A stretch of DNA of 64,000 nucleotides from Pseudoalteromonas citrea (GCF_000238375.3 NZ_AHBZ03000015.1:1-64000), one strand, 5' to 3'; shown: positions 9,087 to 19,275, counted from the stretch's first letter. The notes: a model not told the origin generated them from the sequence alone. Numbers and translations: made by a program.

Positions 9087-10910
9087 ATGCAAGTTAAATC
9101 ACTACTACAAATAATACTGTGCTTTTTCATTATATGTGCAATCAATCTCGTTTATGCGAATGAGACTAAAGAACTTGAACAACACGTCGCCACAACCCTT
9201 ATCGAAGAAAACCTAGTTGGCATAACATGGTCAATTGTTTCAGATAACAAACACTATTCTGGTAGCGCTGGGATGGCTGATATTGCAAAGCAACAGCCGA
9301 TGGGAAAAGCACAAAAAGTGCGAGTGGGATCCGTTACTAAAACCGTTTTAGCGATGGGAGTGCTTAGGTTAATTTCCGAAGATAAACTGGCTTTAGACTC
9401 AGAAGTGGCACCTTATCTACCTAACCTGTCATTTAATAACCCTTGGGTAAGCGAAGCCCCTATTCGTATTCGACACTTGCTTGAACATACCGCTGGTTTA
9501 GACAACATAAAAATGCGCCAACTATTAAATCCCACTTCTACTCCTTCGGCCCCATTGAACCATGCATTTTCGCAAAACCAAAAAAGCTTACTCACTCTCA
9601 GAACCAAACCAGGTACACATTATGCCTATTCAAATATGGGCTATGCGTTACTGGGTATGGTCATTGAAAAAGTCACCCAGCAGCGCTACGAAACCTATTT
9701 AGACGATCATCTGTTAAGTGTGCTGGAAATGCACGATAGTACCTTTGAGTTTACAAGCCAGAGTGAGCAAAACACACCCCATTCATTAGCAATGGGGTAT
9801 CATGAAAACAAGGTAGTGCAACATTCAGTCCCCATCAGTTTAAGGCCCGCCGAACAGTTCACAACAACAGCGCCTGATATGGCAAAGTTTATGGCATTTG
9901 TGTTAAGTGATGGCACAATTGGCGATGACGTATTCATAAAAGCCGATTTAATGGCGATGCTTGCCATGCCTCATAATACCGATGCAAAAAATGCAGGCTT
10001 ACTGATGGGGCATGGATTAGCATTCGCAGTCAGAGACCGCCACGGCGCAGTTGGGATGTGTCATCCTGGTCAAACCTTTGGCTTTACCGCCTACATTTGC
10101 CTCTATCCAAAAGAAAAAAAGGGCTTTTTTTATAGTATTAACACCGATGACGAATCTGCAGATACCGAAAGGTTTAATGCACTTTTCATACAGCACTTAA
10201 ACCTTTTACCGATACCACCTTTACCCAGCGCGCACATTGATAACCAAAATAAGCAGATCGACGGCCTCTATGTTTTAGCGCCAAATGGCCTGGCTGAATT
10301 TGCTTTTGTCGATATGCTCTTTCACTTTATGTGGGTTGAGCACTCACAGCAGCACTTAGTACTTAATCCCCTACAAAGCTCAGCAAAGCACTTAACCGCG
10401 CTGGGTAATAACTTATACAGACAAGCAGGAAGGACCCAAGCCTCACACGTAATTTACACCAATGAGAAGCAAGAGGTGTTTATCACTAACGGCTTAAAAA
10501 CGTATAAGAAAGTGAGTATCACTAAGCTTGGGCTTTATTGGCTCAGTATGCTCGCTGGTTTACTAGGGCTAGTGTCTATTTTTATCGTTGGCGTTATAAA
10601 ATTATTTACGCCGAGCCGTTTCAGCCGACCTTATTGGTCGTTTATTAATTTGTTGCTATTTACAGTACCTGTGTATTTCTTCTGTGAACAATCATTCATC
10701 GAATTTGGGCTGCTCAATAGTGCCAGTATTTCATTGATTGTCATCGCGACCCTACTCCCAATGACATTAGGGTACTCATTATTTTATCAACTTAAGCAGG
10801 CTCAGGGTAATTACAGAGAAAAAATGTATACCCTTGCACTAGCATCAGCTCTGCAATTTTGTGTAATACTTATTTGGTGGAAACAATACCCGCTCATATT
10901 TTGGATCTAA
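9087..10910 (+). CDS. Beta-lactamase family serine hydrolase with C-terminal membrane domain
   Basis: 607 residues with an N-terminal signal peptide (about 1-24, cleavage near VYA-NE). The periplasmic domain belongs to the class C beta-lactamase / penicillin-binding-like family: the catalytic SVTK at residues 82-85, a YSN motif at about 182, and an HPG in the KTG-box position at about 329. After about residue 475 come four predicted membrane segments (about 478-500, 515-535, 540-560 and 580-600). Such proteins are peptidases or esterases, rarely true beta-lactamases; the substrate cannot be told from sequence. It is 133 bp downstream of the DJ-1-like gene on the same strand, possibly but not clearly co-transcribed. 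Confidence 0.88.
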   Translation: MQVKSLLQIILCFFIICAINLVYANETKELEQHVATTLIEENLVGITWSIVSDNKHYSGSAGMADIAKQQPMGKAQKVRVGSVTKTVLAMGVLRLISEDKLALDSEVAPYLPNLSFNNPWVSEAPIRIRHLLEHTAGLDNIKMRQLLNPTSTPSAPLNHAFSQNQKSLLTLRTKPGTHYAYSNMGYALLGMVIEKVTQQRYETYLDDHLLSVLEMHDSTFEFTSQSEQNTPHSLAMGYHENKVVQHSVPISLRPAEQFTTTAPDMAKFMAFVLSDGTIGDDVFIKADLMAMLAMPHNTDAKNAGLLMGHGLAFAVRDRHGAVGMCHPGQTFGFTAYICLYPKEKKGFFYSINTDDESADTERFNALFIQHLNLLPIPPLPSAHIDNQNKQIDGLYVLAPNGLAEFAFVDMLFHFMWVEHSQQHLVLNPLQSSAKHLTALGNNLYRQAGRTQASHVIYTNEKQEVFITNGLKTYKKVSITKLGLYWLSMLAGLLGLVSIFIVGVIKLFTPSRFSRPYWSFINLLLFTVPVYFFCEQSFIEFGLLNSASISLIVIATLLPMTLGYSLFYQLKQAQGNYREKMYTLALASALQFCVILIWWKQYPLIFWI

Positions 10911-10949
10911 CTTTTGCCGCGTTAACATATAACTTGCGTCACACATATA

Positions 10950-10994
10950 CTTTGTAAGTAGCATGACAACCTCGTTCCTTTACTACTTACAAAG
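10950..10994. terminator. Inverted repeat between convergent genes
   Basis: A perfect 12-bp stem CTTTGTAAGTAG / CTACTTACAAAG with a 21-nt loop, followed on the plus strand by an A-rich stretch (T-rich in the minus direction only after the far arm). It lies between the convergent serine hydrolase and GNAT genes and probably ends one or both transcripts. Confidence 0.55.
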
Positions 10995-11060
10995 CCCTAA
11001 AAAAATTCATACTGCGATAATATTCATACAACTGAAAAAGCGCAGATACCTATATAATAC

Positions 11061-11900
11061 TCACCCTAACTCAAATGTTGTAATGCCAAACACTTTATGA
11101 TGTGCAATATCAGGCAACCCGCGCTGATACATTCGAGACGTTGCAAAAACCACTTCCATATTTTCATTTAATGCTAATTCAACGGCAAGAGGGTTGTTCT
11201 CGGGTACATCTAAAATAATAACCTCGCCAGCTATGTCTTGCTGCAAAGCGCTAAATAATTGTGCAGCAACCTCTTTGGAGTCAGCAAACAACGGCCCGAC
11301 CTTATGGCCCTCAGCGCATTGACGTCTTACTGCATACCCTCGAACTTGGCCATTTTCAATCACGCTCACTGATTTACCTTGTGCTTGCTGTAACCACCCT
11401 TTTAAAAAAGTATCGCGCTGAGCTGGAAAGCACTGTCTATCATAGTCAATAATTTCAGCAATATGTGATTGTTTAATCTCGTGCGTATTAGATGAAAATG
11501 TTTGAGCTGTCGCTCGCTTTTGAAAACGCTTATTTTGGTAATAAGGCCGATAGCCTACTCGTTTATATATCTCAACATTGCCTAATACGCCATCAATGCC
11601 AATATTACGAGTGCCACAGTGTGCTAGCCTGTGCTTAGTTAAAGCCAGCCCATACCCTTTTCCTCTATGTTGTGGAGCTACAATGTAAAGCCCACAAAAA
11701 GCAAACTGCGCGTCATATCTTACCGCACTGCCAACGGCAACAATTTCACCCGCAAGCTCAGCAACAAAAAAACCCTCAGGATCTGCTTGGTAAAATAATG
11801 CCGCATCCTCAATTCCAGGATTCCACCCTTCATCACGTGCCCATTCAATGGCAATTTTCAATTCATCGGGCTGCATAGCTCGAATAATTAAATCAGGCAT
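11061..11900 (-). CDS. GNAT family N-acetyltransferase
   Basis: 279 residues. The N-terminal half is a standard GNAT domain with the acetyl-CoA motif A signature QHRGKGYGLALTKH at about residues 76-89 and the strand LYIVAP just before it. The C-terminal half (about 150-279) matches the second GNAT-like domain seen in two-domain acetyltransferases of this type (Acetyltransf_18), with YDRQCFPAQRD and the C-terminal strand ending in GITTFELG. Substrate unknown. The gene is monocistronic, with about 470 bp without a gene on its 5' side. Confidence 0.9.
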   Translation of the reverse strand: MPDLIIRAMQPDELKIAIEWARDEGWNPGIEDAALFYQADPEGFFVAELAGEIVAVGSAVRYDAQFAFCGLYIVAPQHRGKGYGLALTKHRLAHCGTRNIGIDGVLGNVEIYKRVGYRPYYQNKRFQKRATAQTFSSNTHEIKQSHIAEIIDYDRQCFPAQRDTFLKGWLQQAQGKSVSVIENGQVRGYAVRRQCAEGHKVGPLFADSKEVAAQLFSALQQDIAGEVIILDVPENNPLAVELALNENMEVVFATSRMYQRGLPDIAHHKVFGITTFELG

Positions 11901-12373
11901 AGCTCTTTACTCCTTTTTACTCACGCTTTATTTGATGGTTCAGCCCAGTTTACTTTAGGTAATCAGGCACTCTTTTATTAAAAATATCCTTTGTTTTATG
12001 ATGTTCCAACATTTACTTATGATTCAAAAGTGAGCCTACAGCATACACGTAGCATAAACTATTAGTTAGTAACCATCCTCCTCTTAGAAACTGTAAGCCA
12101 AGGCACTTTTTTAGACAAAAACTACCAATCCGTTTCATCATATGGATCCATATAAACCGAATAAATGCGCTATTTCGTTTAATGCTTATTTTAGTAACTG
12201 AAATTTAGGGTCTATCTTATCTAGAGAACTAACCATTCGAAAAAGGTAAAATTCAACACATATCAGTAATTGAGCATACTAAATTTGGTAATAATTATAT
12301 TTTATGACTAGACTGAATTATCTCGAAATTGTTTATTACGTGAAAGGAGATACACAAAATATAGAGACTTGAT
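11901..12373. other. Intergenic region without a supported gene
   Basis: AT-rich region between the GNAT gene (-) and the BLUF unit (+). I see no convincing gene, RNA or repeat. AAAGGAGA at 12344-12351 looks like a ribosome binding site but has no start codon at a suitable distance. Confidence 0.6.
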
Positions 12374-12646
12374 ATGTTTTCATCCTCCAAAGACAATAAA
12401 GTGGCCCCAGTAAACGCACATCTAGACGTTGATGTGCAAGTACTTGTTAATAAAGTCGTATTATCGAGTAAATCACCACCGTTTTCATTAATACATAGCC
12501 TCCTAGAAAACATAAAAAAGGTGCAAGAAACTGTGTCGATAAAAATACACGAGACGATGTACCCTCCTAACAATGTGTGTAAGCCACTTATAAAAATAAA
12601 GTTAAAATGCCACCGTATCAATAAAAGCAAACTATCATTTACTTAG
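12374..12646 (+). CDS. Hypothetical 90-residue protein
   Basis: An open frame of 90 codons upstream of the BLUF gene, on the same strand. The product is Lys- and Ser-rich, has no signal peptide and no motif I recognise. The nearest Shine-Dalgarno (AAAGGAGA, ending 12351) is 22 nt from the ATG, which is too far. Another frame of similar length is open on the opposite strand, which weakens the coding case. It may be a small regulator of the blue-light unit or simply an untranslated leader. Confidence 0.3.
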   Translation: MFSSSKDNKVAPVNAHLDVDVQVLVNKVVLSSKSPPFSLIHSLLENIKKVQETVSIKIHETMYPPNNVCKPLIKIKLKCHRINKSKLSFT

Positions 12647-12701
12647 CAAATATCGGCTCTTTTATATATCGCTACTGGTAGAGTTTGAAGAAGAGGTTGA
12701 G

Positions 12702-13121
12702 ATGATTGAATTAATGTATGTAAGCCGAGCTCAGCAACGCTTTACCGAACAACAGCTAACGGAGTTACTTGCTATATCACGGCGAAATAATACGCTCAAT
12801 AATATTACGGGGCTATTACTTTATAATGGGTTTGGCAGTTTCATACAAGTGATAGAAGGGGATGAGAGTGAGGTCGAGCGACTATTCAAACATATAAAAA
12901 ATGACAGTCGTCACACTAATATAAACCGAATCGCTTGCCAACCAATTAGCCAAAGAGGATTTCCAGAATGGCAAATGGGTTTTAAAAGGTTATCTGACGA
13001 TAATATAGCAGGCCTTGAAGGGTTCAGTCAGTTTATGCAGGCAGAGCAAAAATTTGAGCACCTCTCATACGAACAAAGTTTCGCAATAAAAATGTTGCGT
13101 TATTTTAGAGACAGTCAGTAA
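12702..13121 (+). CDS. BLUF-domain blue-light sensor
   Basis: 139 residues, nearly all one BLUF domain, which binds FAD and senses blue light by rearranging hydrogen bonds around the flavin. The key positions are present: Tyr6 (MYVSRA), Asn30 (RRNN), the ITGLLLYN strand at 35-42, Gln49 within SFIQVIEG, and Trp90 and Met92 in FPEWQMGF. About 40 residues of C-terminal helix follow; there is no output domain, so it must act on a partner. AGAAGAGG lies upstream of the ATG. The next gene, a chemoreceptor, begins 15 bp after its stop, so the two are almost certainly co-transcribed. Confidence 0.93.
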   Translation: MIELMYVSRAQQRFTEQQLTELLAISRRNNTLNNITGLLLYNGFGSFIQVIEGDESEVERLFKHIKNDSRHTNINRIACQPISQRGFPEWQMGFKRLSDDNIAGLEGFSQFMQAEQKFEHLSYEQSFAIKMLRYFRDSQ

Positions 13122-13136
13122 CAGGATAGAAGACCC

Positions 13137-14828
13137 ATGCTAAATAAAATTGATATAGCCAAAAAAATCTACTTACTCGGTTTTATCCAATTTCTTTTAA
13201 TGTTCGTACTAGGCGCTTATTCCATTGCTCAAATGGATAAGATAGGCAAATCATTAATGGATATCGCTGAAGAAGATATTCCATTGACCAAACTTATCAC
13301 CAGCGTTACCGAACATCAACTTCAACAAGCGATTCTCTTTGAACGAGCAATGATAAAAGCCATTCGCCACGACCAAGGCCTGGAAGAGCAATCTGTGTTT
13401 GACAATGCCATTACCGACGTTCAAAACCTGATCCTTCAAACGGAAAGAGAAATTATTGAGGTAGAGAACTTTATTGAAAATGCGATCCCTCTGCTTCATT
13501 CAGATACTGCAAAAAGGGAATTCAATAAACTACTGATTGAATTAAAACAGCTAGAAGGTACTTATAGCGAACTGATTGTTAAAGTAAATGCGGTTATGGC
13601 TCTGGGTAGTAAAGGCCAAATAACACAGATGCTAAAGCAGTCTCATGATGTTGAAAAAATGGAAGACTTACTCGATAAAAAGTCAATAAAGCTATTAAGT
13701 CAGGTTCAAGACTTCACTTTAAGCAGCGCCCTAAAAGCAGAACATGATGAGCAAACAGCCATAAAATGGATGATTGCCATTTTTGTTTTCGCTTGTATCG
13801 TTGGGGTGATTTTAACCTTTATTATCGCAACCGCTATTCGAACACCCATTCAAACAATGACTAATAGATTAACGCAAATTGCCAGTGGCGACGGCGATTT
13901 AACAATAAAACTTGATGATTCTCCAAAAGATGAAACAGGTGCTGTCGCGGGAGCGTTTAATCAATTTTTATCTGTATTAAGCGGTATGATCGGGCAAGTC
14001 AATTTAGGGGCTGAAGATCTTGGTCGTTCAAGTGAGAGCGCACTTTTTGCTATGCAACGCACCCTTAAGAACGTTGAGAAGCAAAGAACGGATATTGAAA
14101 AAGTCGCCGCATCAATTAACGAGATGAACACCACCACAAGGGAAGTTGCACAAAGTGCTGGTAACGCTTCAACTGCTACCGAAACCGTAAAGCAACGTGT
14201 GATTGATGGTCATAAAGAAGCTATGGCAACACAGGATGTGATCCGTAATATGGCTGAGGAGGTAACCGAAGCATCATCGGTGATTGAAAACTTAGTTGCT
14301 GAAACGAATAATATTGGGGTCGTGCTTGACTCAATCCAAGGAATTGCAGAACAAACTAATTTACTGGCATTAAATGCGGCGATTGAAGCCGCTAGAGCGG
14401 GTGAAACTGGGCGTGGCTTTGCTGTTGTCGCCGATGAAGTTAGATCGCTCGCACAAAGAACGCAAGAGTCTACGGTTGGAATACAGCAATTAGTCGAGCG
14501 TTTAAAAACGGAAGCGCAGAATGCCATAAGTAGCATGAATAAAGGCACCGAGAGTGCAAAAGTCTGCCTTGATAGAAGTACCGAGTCTGCTCAACGCTTT
14601 TCCTTAGCAGCTGATTCAGTCAATGAAATTGCAGATTTAAATCAACAAATTGCATCTGTGGCAGAACAACAGAATGCCGTGGCACAAGAAATTCATGACA
14701 GTTTAGAAAGTATCCGCGAAGTGGCTGAAGTAACAAGTAATGAAACTAAAAATACAGCAGATGCCAGTGAAAGTATTGCTAAAAGTGTGATTGATTTACA
14801 TAAAAACCTAAATATGTTTCAGGTGTAA
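13137..14828 (+). CDS. Methyl-accepting chemotaxis protein paired with BLUF sensor
   Basis: 563 residues. Membrane segment 1 is at about 13-31. A mainly helical periplasmic domain (about 32-205) resembles four-helix-bundle sensors, with no recognisable ligand motif. Membrane segment 2 (about 208-230) is followed by a HAMP domain (about 230-285, with IASGDGDLT). The kinase-control module has the conserved tip [20 protein letters not shown] and [15 protein letters not shown] around residues 402-440. The BLUF protein is encoded immediately upstream, so the BLUF domain may dock on this receptor and turn it into a phototaxis receptor (inference from adjacency). Confidence 0.92.
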   Translation: MLNKIDIAKKIYLLGFIQFLLMFVLGAYSIAQMDKIGKSLMDIAEEDIPLTKLITSVTEHQLQQAILFERAMIKAIRHDQGLEEQSVFDNAITDVQNLILQTEREIIEVENFIENAIPLLHSDTAKREFNKLLIELKQLEGTYSELIVKVNAVMALGSKGQITQMLKQSHDVEKMEDLLDKKSIKLLSQVQDFTLSSALKAEHDEQTAIKWMIAIFVFACIVGVILTFIIATAIRTPIQTMTNRLTQIASGDGDLTIKLDDSPKDETGAVAGAFNQFLSVLSGMIGQVNLGAEDLGRSSESALFAMQRTLKNVEKQRTDIEKVAASINEMNTTTREVAQSAGNASTATETVKQRVIDGHKEAMATQDVIRNMAEEVTEASSVIENLVAETNNIGVVLDSIQGIAEQTNLLALNAAIEAARAGETGRGFAVVADEVRSLAQRTQESTVGIQQLVERLKTEAQNAISSMNKGTESAKVCLDRSTESAQRFSLAADSVNEIADLNQQIASVAEQQNAVAQEIHDSLESIREVAEVTSNETKNTADASESIAKSVIDLHKNLNMFQV

Positions 14829-14839
14829 ACTATTTAATT

Positions 14840-14879
14840 GTTCATGAAGTAACTCATACCATTGAGTTACTTCATGAAC
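14840..14879. terminator. Perfect 17-bp inverted repeat between convergent units
   Basis: The arms 14840-14856 and 14863-14879 are perfectly complementary over 17 bp, with a 6-nt loop TACCAT. It sits 11 bp after the chemoreceptor stop codon and 72 bp from the end of the convergent biosynthetic operon. There is no T-tract on either side, so it may serve as a two-way terminator or mRNA 3' end stabiliser. Confidence 0.65.
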
Positions 14880-14951
14880 ACCATCATATCAGTCGTGTTC
14901 AAACAAATTAAATACACCCACGGTTGCGTTATGGATAACGTATAACTTTTA

Positions 14952-15632
14952 CTAACTATTACCTTTAATTAGCTTTGCCGGGTTTCCAGCAACGACCCCT
15001 CCAGAAGGCACATCACAATGAACGACACTCCCTGCGCCAATAACTGCATTGTCGCCAATCGTGACCCCTTTCAAAATAATAGCACCATAACCAACCCAAA
15101 CATCATCACCAATCAAGACTGGCCTTACTGATAGCCGCGCAACTTCATCTTCATTAAATCGATGCTGTAAAGTATGTCCATCACAGTCCATAATAACCAC
15201 ATTAGATCCAAATAGCGCATTATTACCGATACAGACAGATCCATAAGCGACAATACATGTGCCCTGTAAACACGCATTGTTTCCAATCACTATTTTACCC
15301 GTATCAAAGTTTGGTCGTTTGACGCTTGTAAGCTTAACAACATCGTTCGGAAAAGGGGCACCACTTGTCGAGTCCATAAAACATTGATCGCCAATAGAAA
15401 TTGCCCCCTTAAAGTCTACTAAGGACACTGCGTCTGGAATATCGTTAGTGCTTGTTTGCTCATATACTTGTGTAAATACCACCCTTGGTAAACCAACAAA
15501 ATCACCATCTTTTCCAATAATCACACCTGCTTCTTGTAATGAACTTTGAATCAAATCACTAGACACCGTTTCACCATGACTTGGCGCAATCTGACATTTC
15601 TCCATCACATTGTAATTTAAGTATCTAGCCAC
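14952..15632 (-). CDS. Hexapeptide-repeat acyltransferase (O-acetyltransferase-like)
   Basis: 226 residues. From about residue 75 the sequence is a left-handed beta-helix of hexapeptide repeats ([41 protein letters not shown]), ending in GNPAKLIKG, typical of the LacA/CysE/Maa acetyltransferase family. It would move an acetyl group from acetyl-CoA to a hydroxyl or amine. It is the last gene of the biosynthetic operon and overlaps the thioesterase gene by 8 bp, so it is translationally coupled. The likely substrate is the sugar or the hydroxyl of the PKS-NRPS product (inference). The first 70 residues are not of the common core. Confidence 0.85.
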   Translation of the reverse strand: MARYLNYNVMEKCQIAPSHGETVSSDLIQSSLQEAGVIIGKDGDFVGLPRVVFTQVYEQTSTNDIPDAVSLVDFKGAISIGDQCFMDSTSGAPFPNDVVKLTSVKRPNFDTGKIVIGNNACLQGTCIVAYGSVCIGNNALFGSNVVIMDCDGHTLQHRFNEDEVARLSVRPVLIGDDVWVGYGAIILKGVTIGDNAVIGAGSVVHCDVPSGGVVAGNPAKLIKGNS

Positions 15633-16389
15633 TAACCCTCCTTTTACTTCTCACTAATAACCTGCATTGCGCCCGCAAGATCTCGGATAATGTATTTAAT
15701 TGTAAATCAACGAATAAATGATCAGCATTCGCTAGAGAATAATGAGTAAATTGTTCGAAGTACAATTCCCAGCCCTGGCTTTGTTCACTTGATACAGCAA
15801 CATCAGCCTCAGCAGAGATAGCAATACCCTGAATAGGTAGTGCGCTCAATATTTGATTTTGAAAACTATCAACAAGCGTAAAATCTGCGCGTAACATGGG
15901 TAGATATATATTTCTGATCTGAGGATCATCTAGCAAAGTACTGCTTGGATCCCCCAATTGACGAACCCGAGCAATAAACGCATCATCATCGAGGCTTGCG
16001 TAGTGTTGATGTAACACTGACAAATGTGGTGCTCTCGAGGCGCCAACAATGAGCATGTCTGGTAATATCGCTTCTCTATCATATAACCTCGAAGCTAATG
16101 CATAAGCTAGCCTTGCTCCCAAACTATGCCCATAGAAAATAACAGGGCACTCTGCATTGTTTGGATAAAAATCCAGCATATCAGCTACCAGCTTTTCAGC
16201 ATCTGTGTAGGCTAACTGATGTGCTTTGCTGCCGCGTCCAGGCAAATCTAAAGTGACAAGTTGAACCCAGCTAGGTAAGCTCTTTGCGAGTCGTTGATAA
16301 CTCGATGAGTTTCCACCAGCATAAGGAAAGCACACTAATCTAACCTTGGGTGTTTGCTTATTCCCATGAATTGAAAATAAATCCGTCAA
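15625..16389 (-). CDS. Type II thioesterase of the PKS-NRPS cluster
   Basis: 254 residues, the usual size for stand-alone thioesterases of the GrsT/RifR type, which remove wrongly loaded acyl groups from carrier proteins. The N-terminal phrase [14 protein letters not shown] and the nucleophile elbow FYGHSLGAR with Ser89 are present; the acid is probably the Asp in AEADVAVSS, and the catalytic His is in NADHLFVDL. The start overlaps the MFS gene stop by 4 bp (ATGA). Because the NRPS has no thioesterase domain, this enzyme might also take part in product release, though editing is the normal job. Confidence 0.92.
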   Translation of the reverse strand: MTDLFSIHGNKQTPKVRLVCFPYAGGNSSSYQRLAKSLPSWVQLVTLDLPGRGSKAHQLAYTDAEKLVADMLDFYPNNAECPVIFYGHSLGARLAYALASRLYDREAILPDMLIVGASRAPHLSVLHQHYASLDDDAFIARVRQLGDPSSTLLDDPQIRNIYLPMLRADFTLVDSFQNQILSALPIQGIAISAEADVAVSSEQSQGWELYFEQFTHYSLANADHLFVDLQLNTLSEILRAQCRLLVRSKRRVSG

Positions 16390-17654
16390 ACCGATAACTC
16401 CTTCACTTTACCCATCCGTCGTATTCTTTTGGACAATAACCCGAAGCAACACAGCAAGCCTGTACAAAGCGCTAGTACAGTGGTTAACTCCGGTATTGAA
16501 AACAGCTTGATGAGCATTCCAGTAAACATTGCTGAGAGTGGTATTAGCCCATGTACACAAAATAAGACTACACCAACGATTGCTCCTAGAATTTTCGGCT
16601 CCACATGCGCTTGAAACCAAGTCATACCAGCAACCATCACAAAGCCAGCTATCACCCCCATCACTAATAATGCAATACACATAACCCATAACGATTGTGC
16701 CGCACTGCCCAATACCCAAAGTGCACATGCAGCAATCGCGTCACCTATTAATATATAAAAGCCCAGATGTCTATGCTTTGGCTTAATCAGCATCACTAAA
16801 CCCGCACCACATACTGCACCAATACCCTGCGCAGCATATAGCCAAGATAGACCTTGCTCTGCTAACTGTAATTGTGTTTTTGCAAACAAAGGAATAAGGG
16901 TTACTAGTGGTCCGTAAAGCAAAATAGAAACAAGCATTAAGTACCCCAAAACCACTTTAAAATTATAATGTCGAGTACAATAAGTGACTGAGAATTTCAG
17001 TGCTTCGCTAATGCTCTGTTTAGTTTGTAATGGCACACTCTCCCATCTAAAGTGCCGGGTAAAGATGCATAAACCACAAAATACCAATCCCGCATCAATC
17101 GCAAAAACCACAGCAAAATAATCATAGGAGCCCAACGAAGACACCGAGAACACTTCCTTTACTTGCCAGATAACAACTCCTGCAAGCATGGGCCCTATAA
17201 CTTGACTTACTTGCATAGACCCCATCAAAACGCCATTGGCCTGCAGTAAGGCTGAAACAGGTAGTATTCGTGGCAATAACGATTGGGCGGCAGGATTGCC
17301 CAATGCAGAACAACACCCTAAACAAAATGCACTTACCGCTAGCCAGGTAATAGAATAGAAGTTGAGCCATAGGCTACACGCAAATATGAGCGTAAAAACC
17401 ACAAATATAACGCGACTCATAATGAGTAACTTAACGGCACCTATTCTATCAGCTAAAACCCCTCCAACCAGCAACAGAATACTATGTGGTAAGCCCCAAG
17501 CAGCTAACACTATTGCCAATATTACGGGATCATTATTTGATACTTCGAGTACTAGCCAAGGCAACGCAATTAGCGTAAAGAAGCTACCCAACTGGGTAAA
17601 TAGCACACCAATCCAGTGTGCTATAAAAGGCTTCGATTGTATTAATTCACGCAC
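16386..17654 (-). CDS. MFS efflux transporter
   Basis: 422 residues with about 12 hydrophobic segments and the MFS motif-A-like stretch GGVLADRIGAVKLL at residues 63-76. It resembles the EntS/MFS_3 group of drug and siderophore exporters. Its place inside the biosynthetic operon, between the secreted CxxCH protein gene (10 bp) and the thioesterase gene (4-bp overlap), argues that it exports the product and gives self-resistance (inference). Confidence 0.9.
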   Translation of the reverse strand: MRELIQSKPFIAHWIGVLFTQLGSFFTLIALPWLVLEVSNNDPVILAIVLAAWGLPHSILLLVGGVLADRIGAVKLLIMSRVIFVVFTLIFACSLWLNFYSITWLAVSAFCLGCCSALGNPAAQSLLPRILPVSALLQANGVLMGSMQVSQVIGPMLAGVVIWQVKEVFSVSSLGSYDYFAVVFAIDAGLVFCGLCIFTRHFRWESVPLQTKQSISEALKFSVTYCTRHYNFKVVLGYLMLVSILLYGPLVTLIPLFAKTQLQLAEQGLSWLYAAQGIGAVCGAGLVMLIKPKHRHLGFYILIGDAIAACALWVLGSAAQSLWVMCIALLVMGVIAGFVMVAGMTWFQAHVEPKILGAIVGVVLFCVHGLIPLSAMFTGMLIKLFSIPELTTVLALCTGLLCCFGLLSKRIRRMGKVKELSV

Positions 17655-17664
17655 GAATTGATTC

Positions 17665-19275
17665 TCATTTTATACTGCCCGCATGGCACCAACCAATGAA
17701 CTCCCACACATCATACCTATTTGAATTACTGGGAGATTCAGCTTGAGTCCACCATTTAGCACGGTATATTCCATGCTGATAAACCACGTGATGGTCTTTT
17801 TTATACGCTTGTTGCTTATCCCAACTTGGCCGTGAATTACAGTCTTGAAACAAACTAGATTGGCCAGCCCAATCTGTTGTAAACTCTGGCCAATCACCAA
17901 TCGTAGCTACCATACTATGAGGTTGGGATACTGTATTCTTTTGCTCTTCAGTCCAATGCCTTTCTTGAGCCTGATGACAATTAGCACATACCATAGTCTC
18001 ATCACCCCAACGACGCTTTTTAGACGTAACAAATACAGGATCATCTGCCGGATCGTCATTATTCCAAAGCTGGTGGATTTCATGCGCATTGGTTTCTAAC
18101 TCTAACCATCGTGCTTGTCCTGATATCCATTTATCCCATTGTAAATCAGGCCAATGTCGCGCATTTAGCAGCATCTGTGCAGTGTTAAAATCTCCAAGCT
18201 TAATCATATGTTCAATAATGCCTTGAATAAATACCAGCCTATTAAAAGAGAATCTAGGATCATCAATACAGCTTCTAAAGCTCGGTATTTGATTGCAAAA
18301 CTCACTGCCTCTCATCCATGCCCCTAAGCCGGTATAAAACTGTTCTGGCTCAGAAAAATAATCACTCCCCAATGTCACCGCATGAAAGCCTGGGTTAACG
18401 TTACCCCAAAGCTGATGCTCAGCTTCAATTTTTTTCTTACTCAACTCATCATTATGAATGCCCGCGAGCCAACGTTTTGGTAACGCAGACCACCCTCCCA
18501 AAATAGATGACAAGCGCATCCGAGCATACTCATTGGGTTCCTCTTGCCATTTACCTTCAATTTCTTGACTCAACAAGATGGCACGAGTGCTAAAAAAGCT
18601 AGTCAAAACATAATATTCCAACACTTTAGGGTCATCATAAGCCACTTGGCCACCTAACCATAAAAATGCCCCAGTGATCAACGTTGTCGTCATAACATTG
18701 CTTGGATCACTGATAAGTTCGTTTAATAGTTTATCTGCCGCTAGCTGCGAGTTTTGAGCGCGATAATTAAAAGCATCATGAAAGAAGTTATGTGCTTCTA
18801 TGGCTTCATTGACGTGCAGTTTTCCATAGCTTAAATGCCTTCCGATCTGCTGTTCAAGACGCTGTAAAGCACTATCAGCCCAACTTACTGGCGTTGGTGA
18901 TAACAACTTTAGCCTTGTTAAAAAATAAGATGCCAAGACACTGTGCTTTAAGGCCTCCCCAGAAGCTGACGATGTCACTAAAAATGATGCCAATAAATGA
19001 TGTAATGCATTTACTTTTATGATGTCAGTGGCACTTGGCGTCTCTAAATATGCAACACTTAAATAATCAGCATACTGCATACCTGCGCGTTTCGATGCTA
19101 AGTCATTACTCACTTTCATCAAGTGTTGATAATCAGACAGTGAAATTTCCAGCTTTTGATAAATAACATCACTGTGATAATAATCTTCTAAAAAAGTATC
19201 GCCATCGACTTGATCAGATTGCGCATATGACAGCGAGCTAGCACATAGCATCAAAGACATAATGATCTTTTTCAT
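17665..19275 (-). CDS. Secreted protein with single CxxCH heme motif, unknown function
   Basis: 536 residues with a clear signal peptide (about 1-18, cleavage near SYA-QS). Most of the mature protein is helical and rich in Trp, Tyr and Leu, without a domain I recognise. Near the C-terminus there is one c-type heme attachment motif, CANCH (Cys430, Cys433, His434), and several other cysteines (around 340, 352, 481 and 530) that could form disulfides. The motif suggests a periplasmic cytochrome c-like oxidoreductase, but a chance match cannot be excluded. It starts 2 bp after the NRPS stop, with AAAGGGG as ribosome binding site at the NRPS 3' end, so it belongs to the operon. A role in tailoring the exported product or in resistance is inferred. 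Confidence 0.75.
   Translation of the reverse strand: MKKIIMSLMLCASSLSYAQSDQVDGDTFLEDYYHSDVIYQKLEISLSDYQHLMKVSNDLASKRAGMQYADYLSVAYLETPSATDIIKVNALHHLLASFLVTSSASGEALKHSVLASYFLTRLKLLSPTPVSWADSALQRLEQQIGRHLSYGKLHVNEAIEAHNFFHDAFNYRAQNSQLAADKLLNELISDPSNVMTTTLITGAFLWLGGQVAYDDPKVLEYYVLTSFFSTRAILLSQEIEGKWQEEPNEYARMRLSSILGGWSALPKRWLAGIHNDELSKKKIEAEHQLWGNVNPGFHAVTLGSDYFSEPEQFYTGLGAWMRGSEFCNQIPSFRSCIDDPRFSFNRLVFIQGIIEHMIKLGDFNTAQMLLNARHWPDLQWDKWISGQARWLELETNAHEIHQLWNNDDPADDPVFVTSKKRRWGDETMVCANCHQAQERHWTEEQKNTVSQPHSMVATIGDWPEFTTDWAGQSSLFQDCNSRPSWDKQQAYKKDHHVVYQHGIYRAKWWTQAESPSNSNRYDVWEFIGWCHAGSIK

Noticed and set aside
12295-12630. 111-codon minus-strand frame upstream of the BLUF gene
   Set aside because: Cys/Ser/Ile-rich product with no ribosome binding site, lying opposite another weak frame; no support for either as a firm gene.
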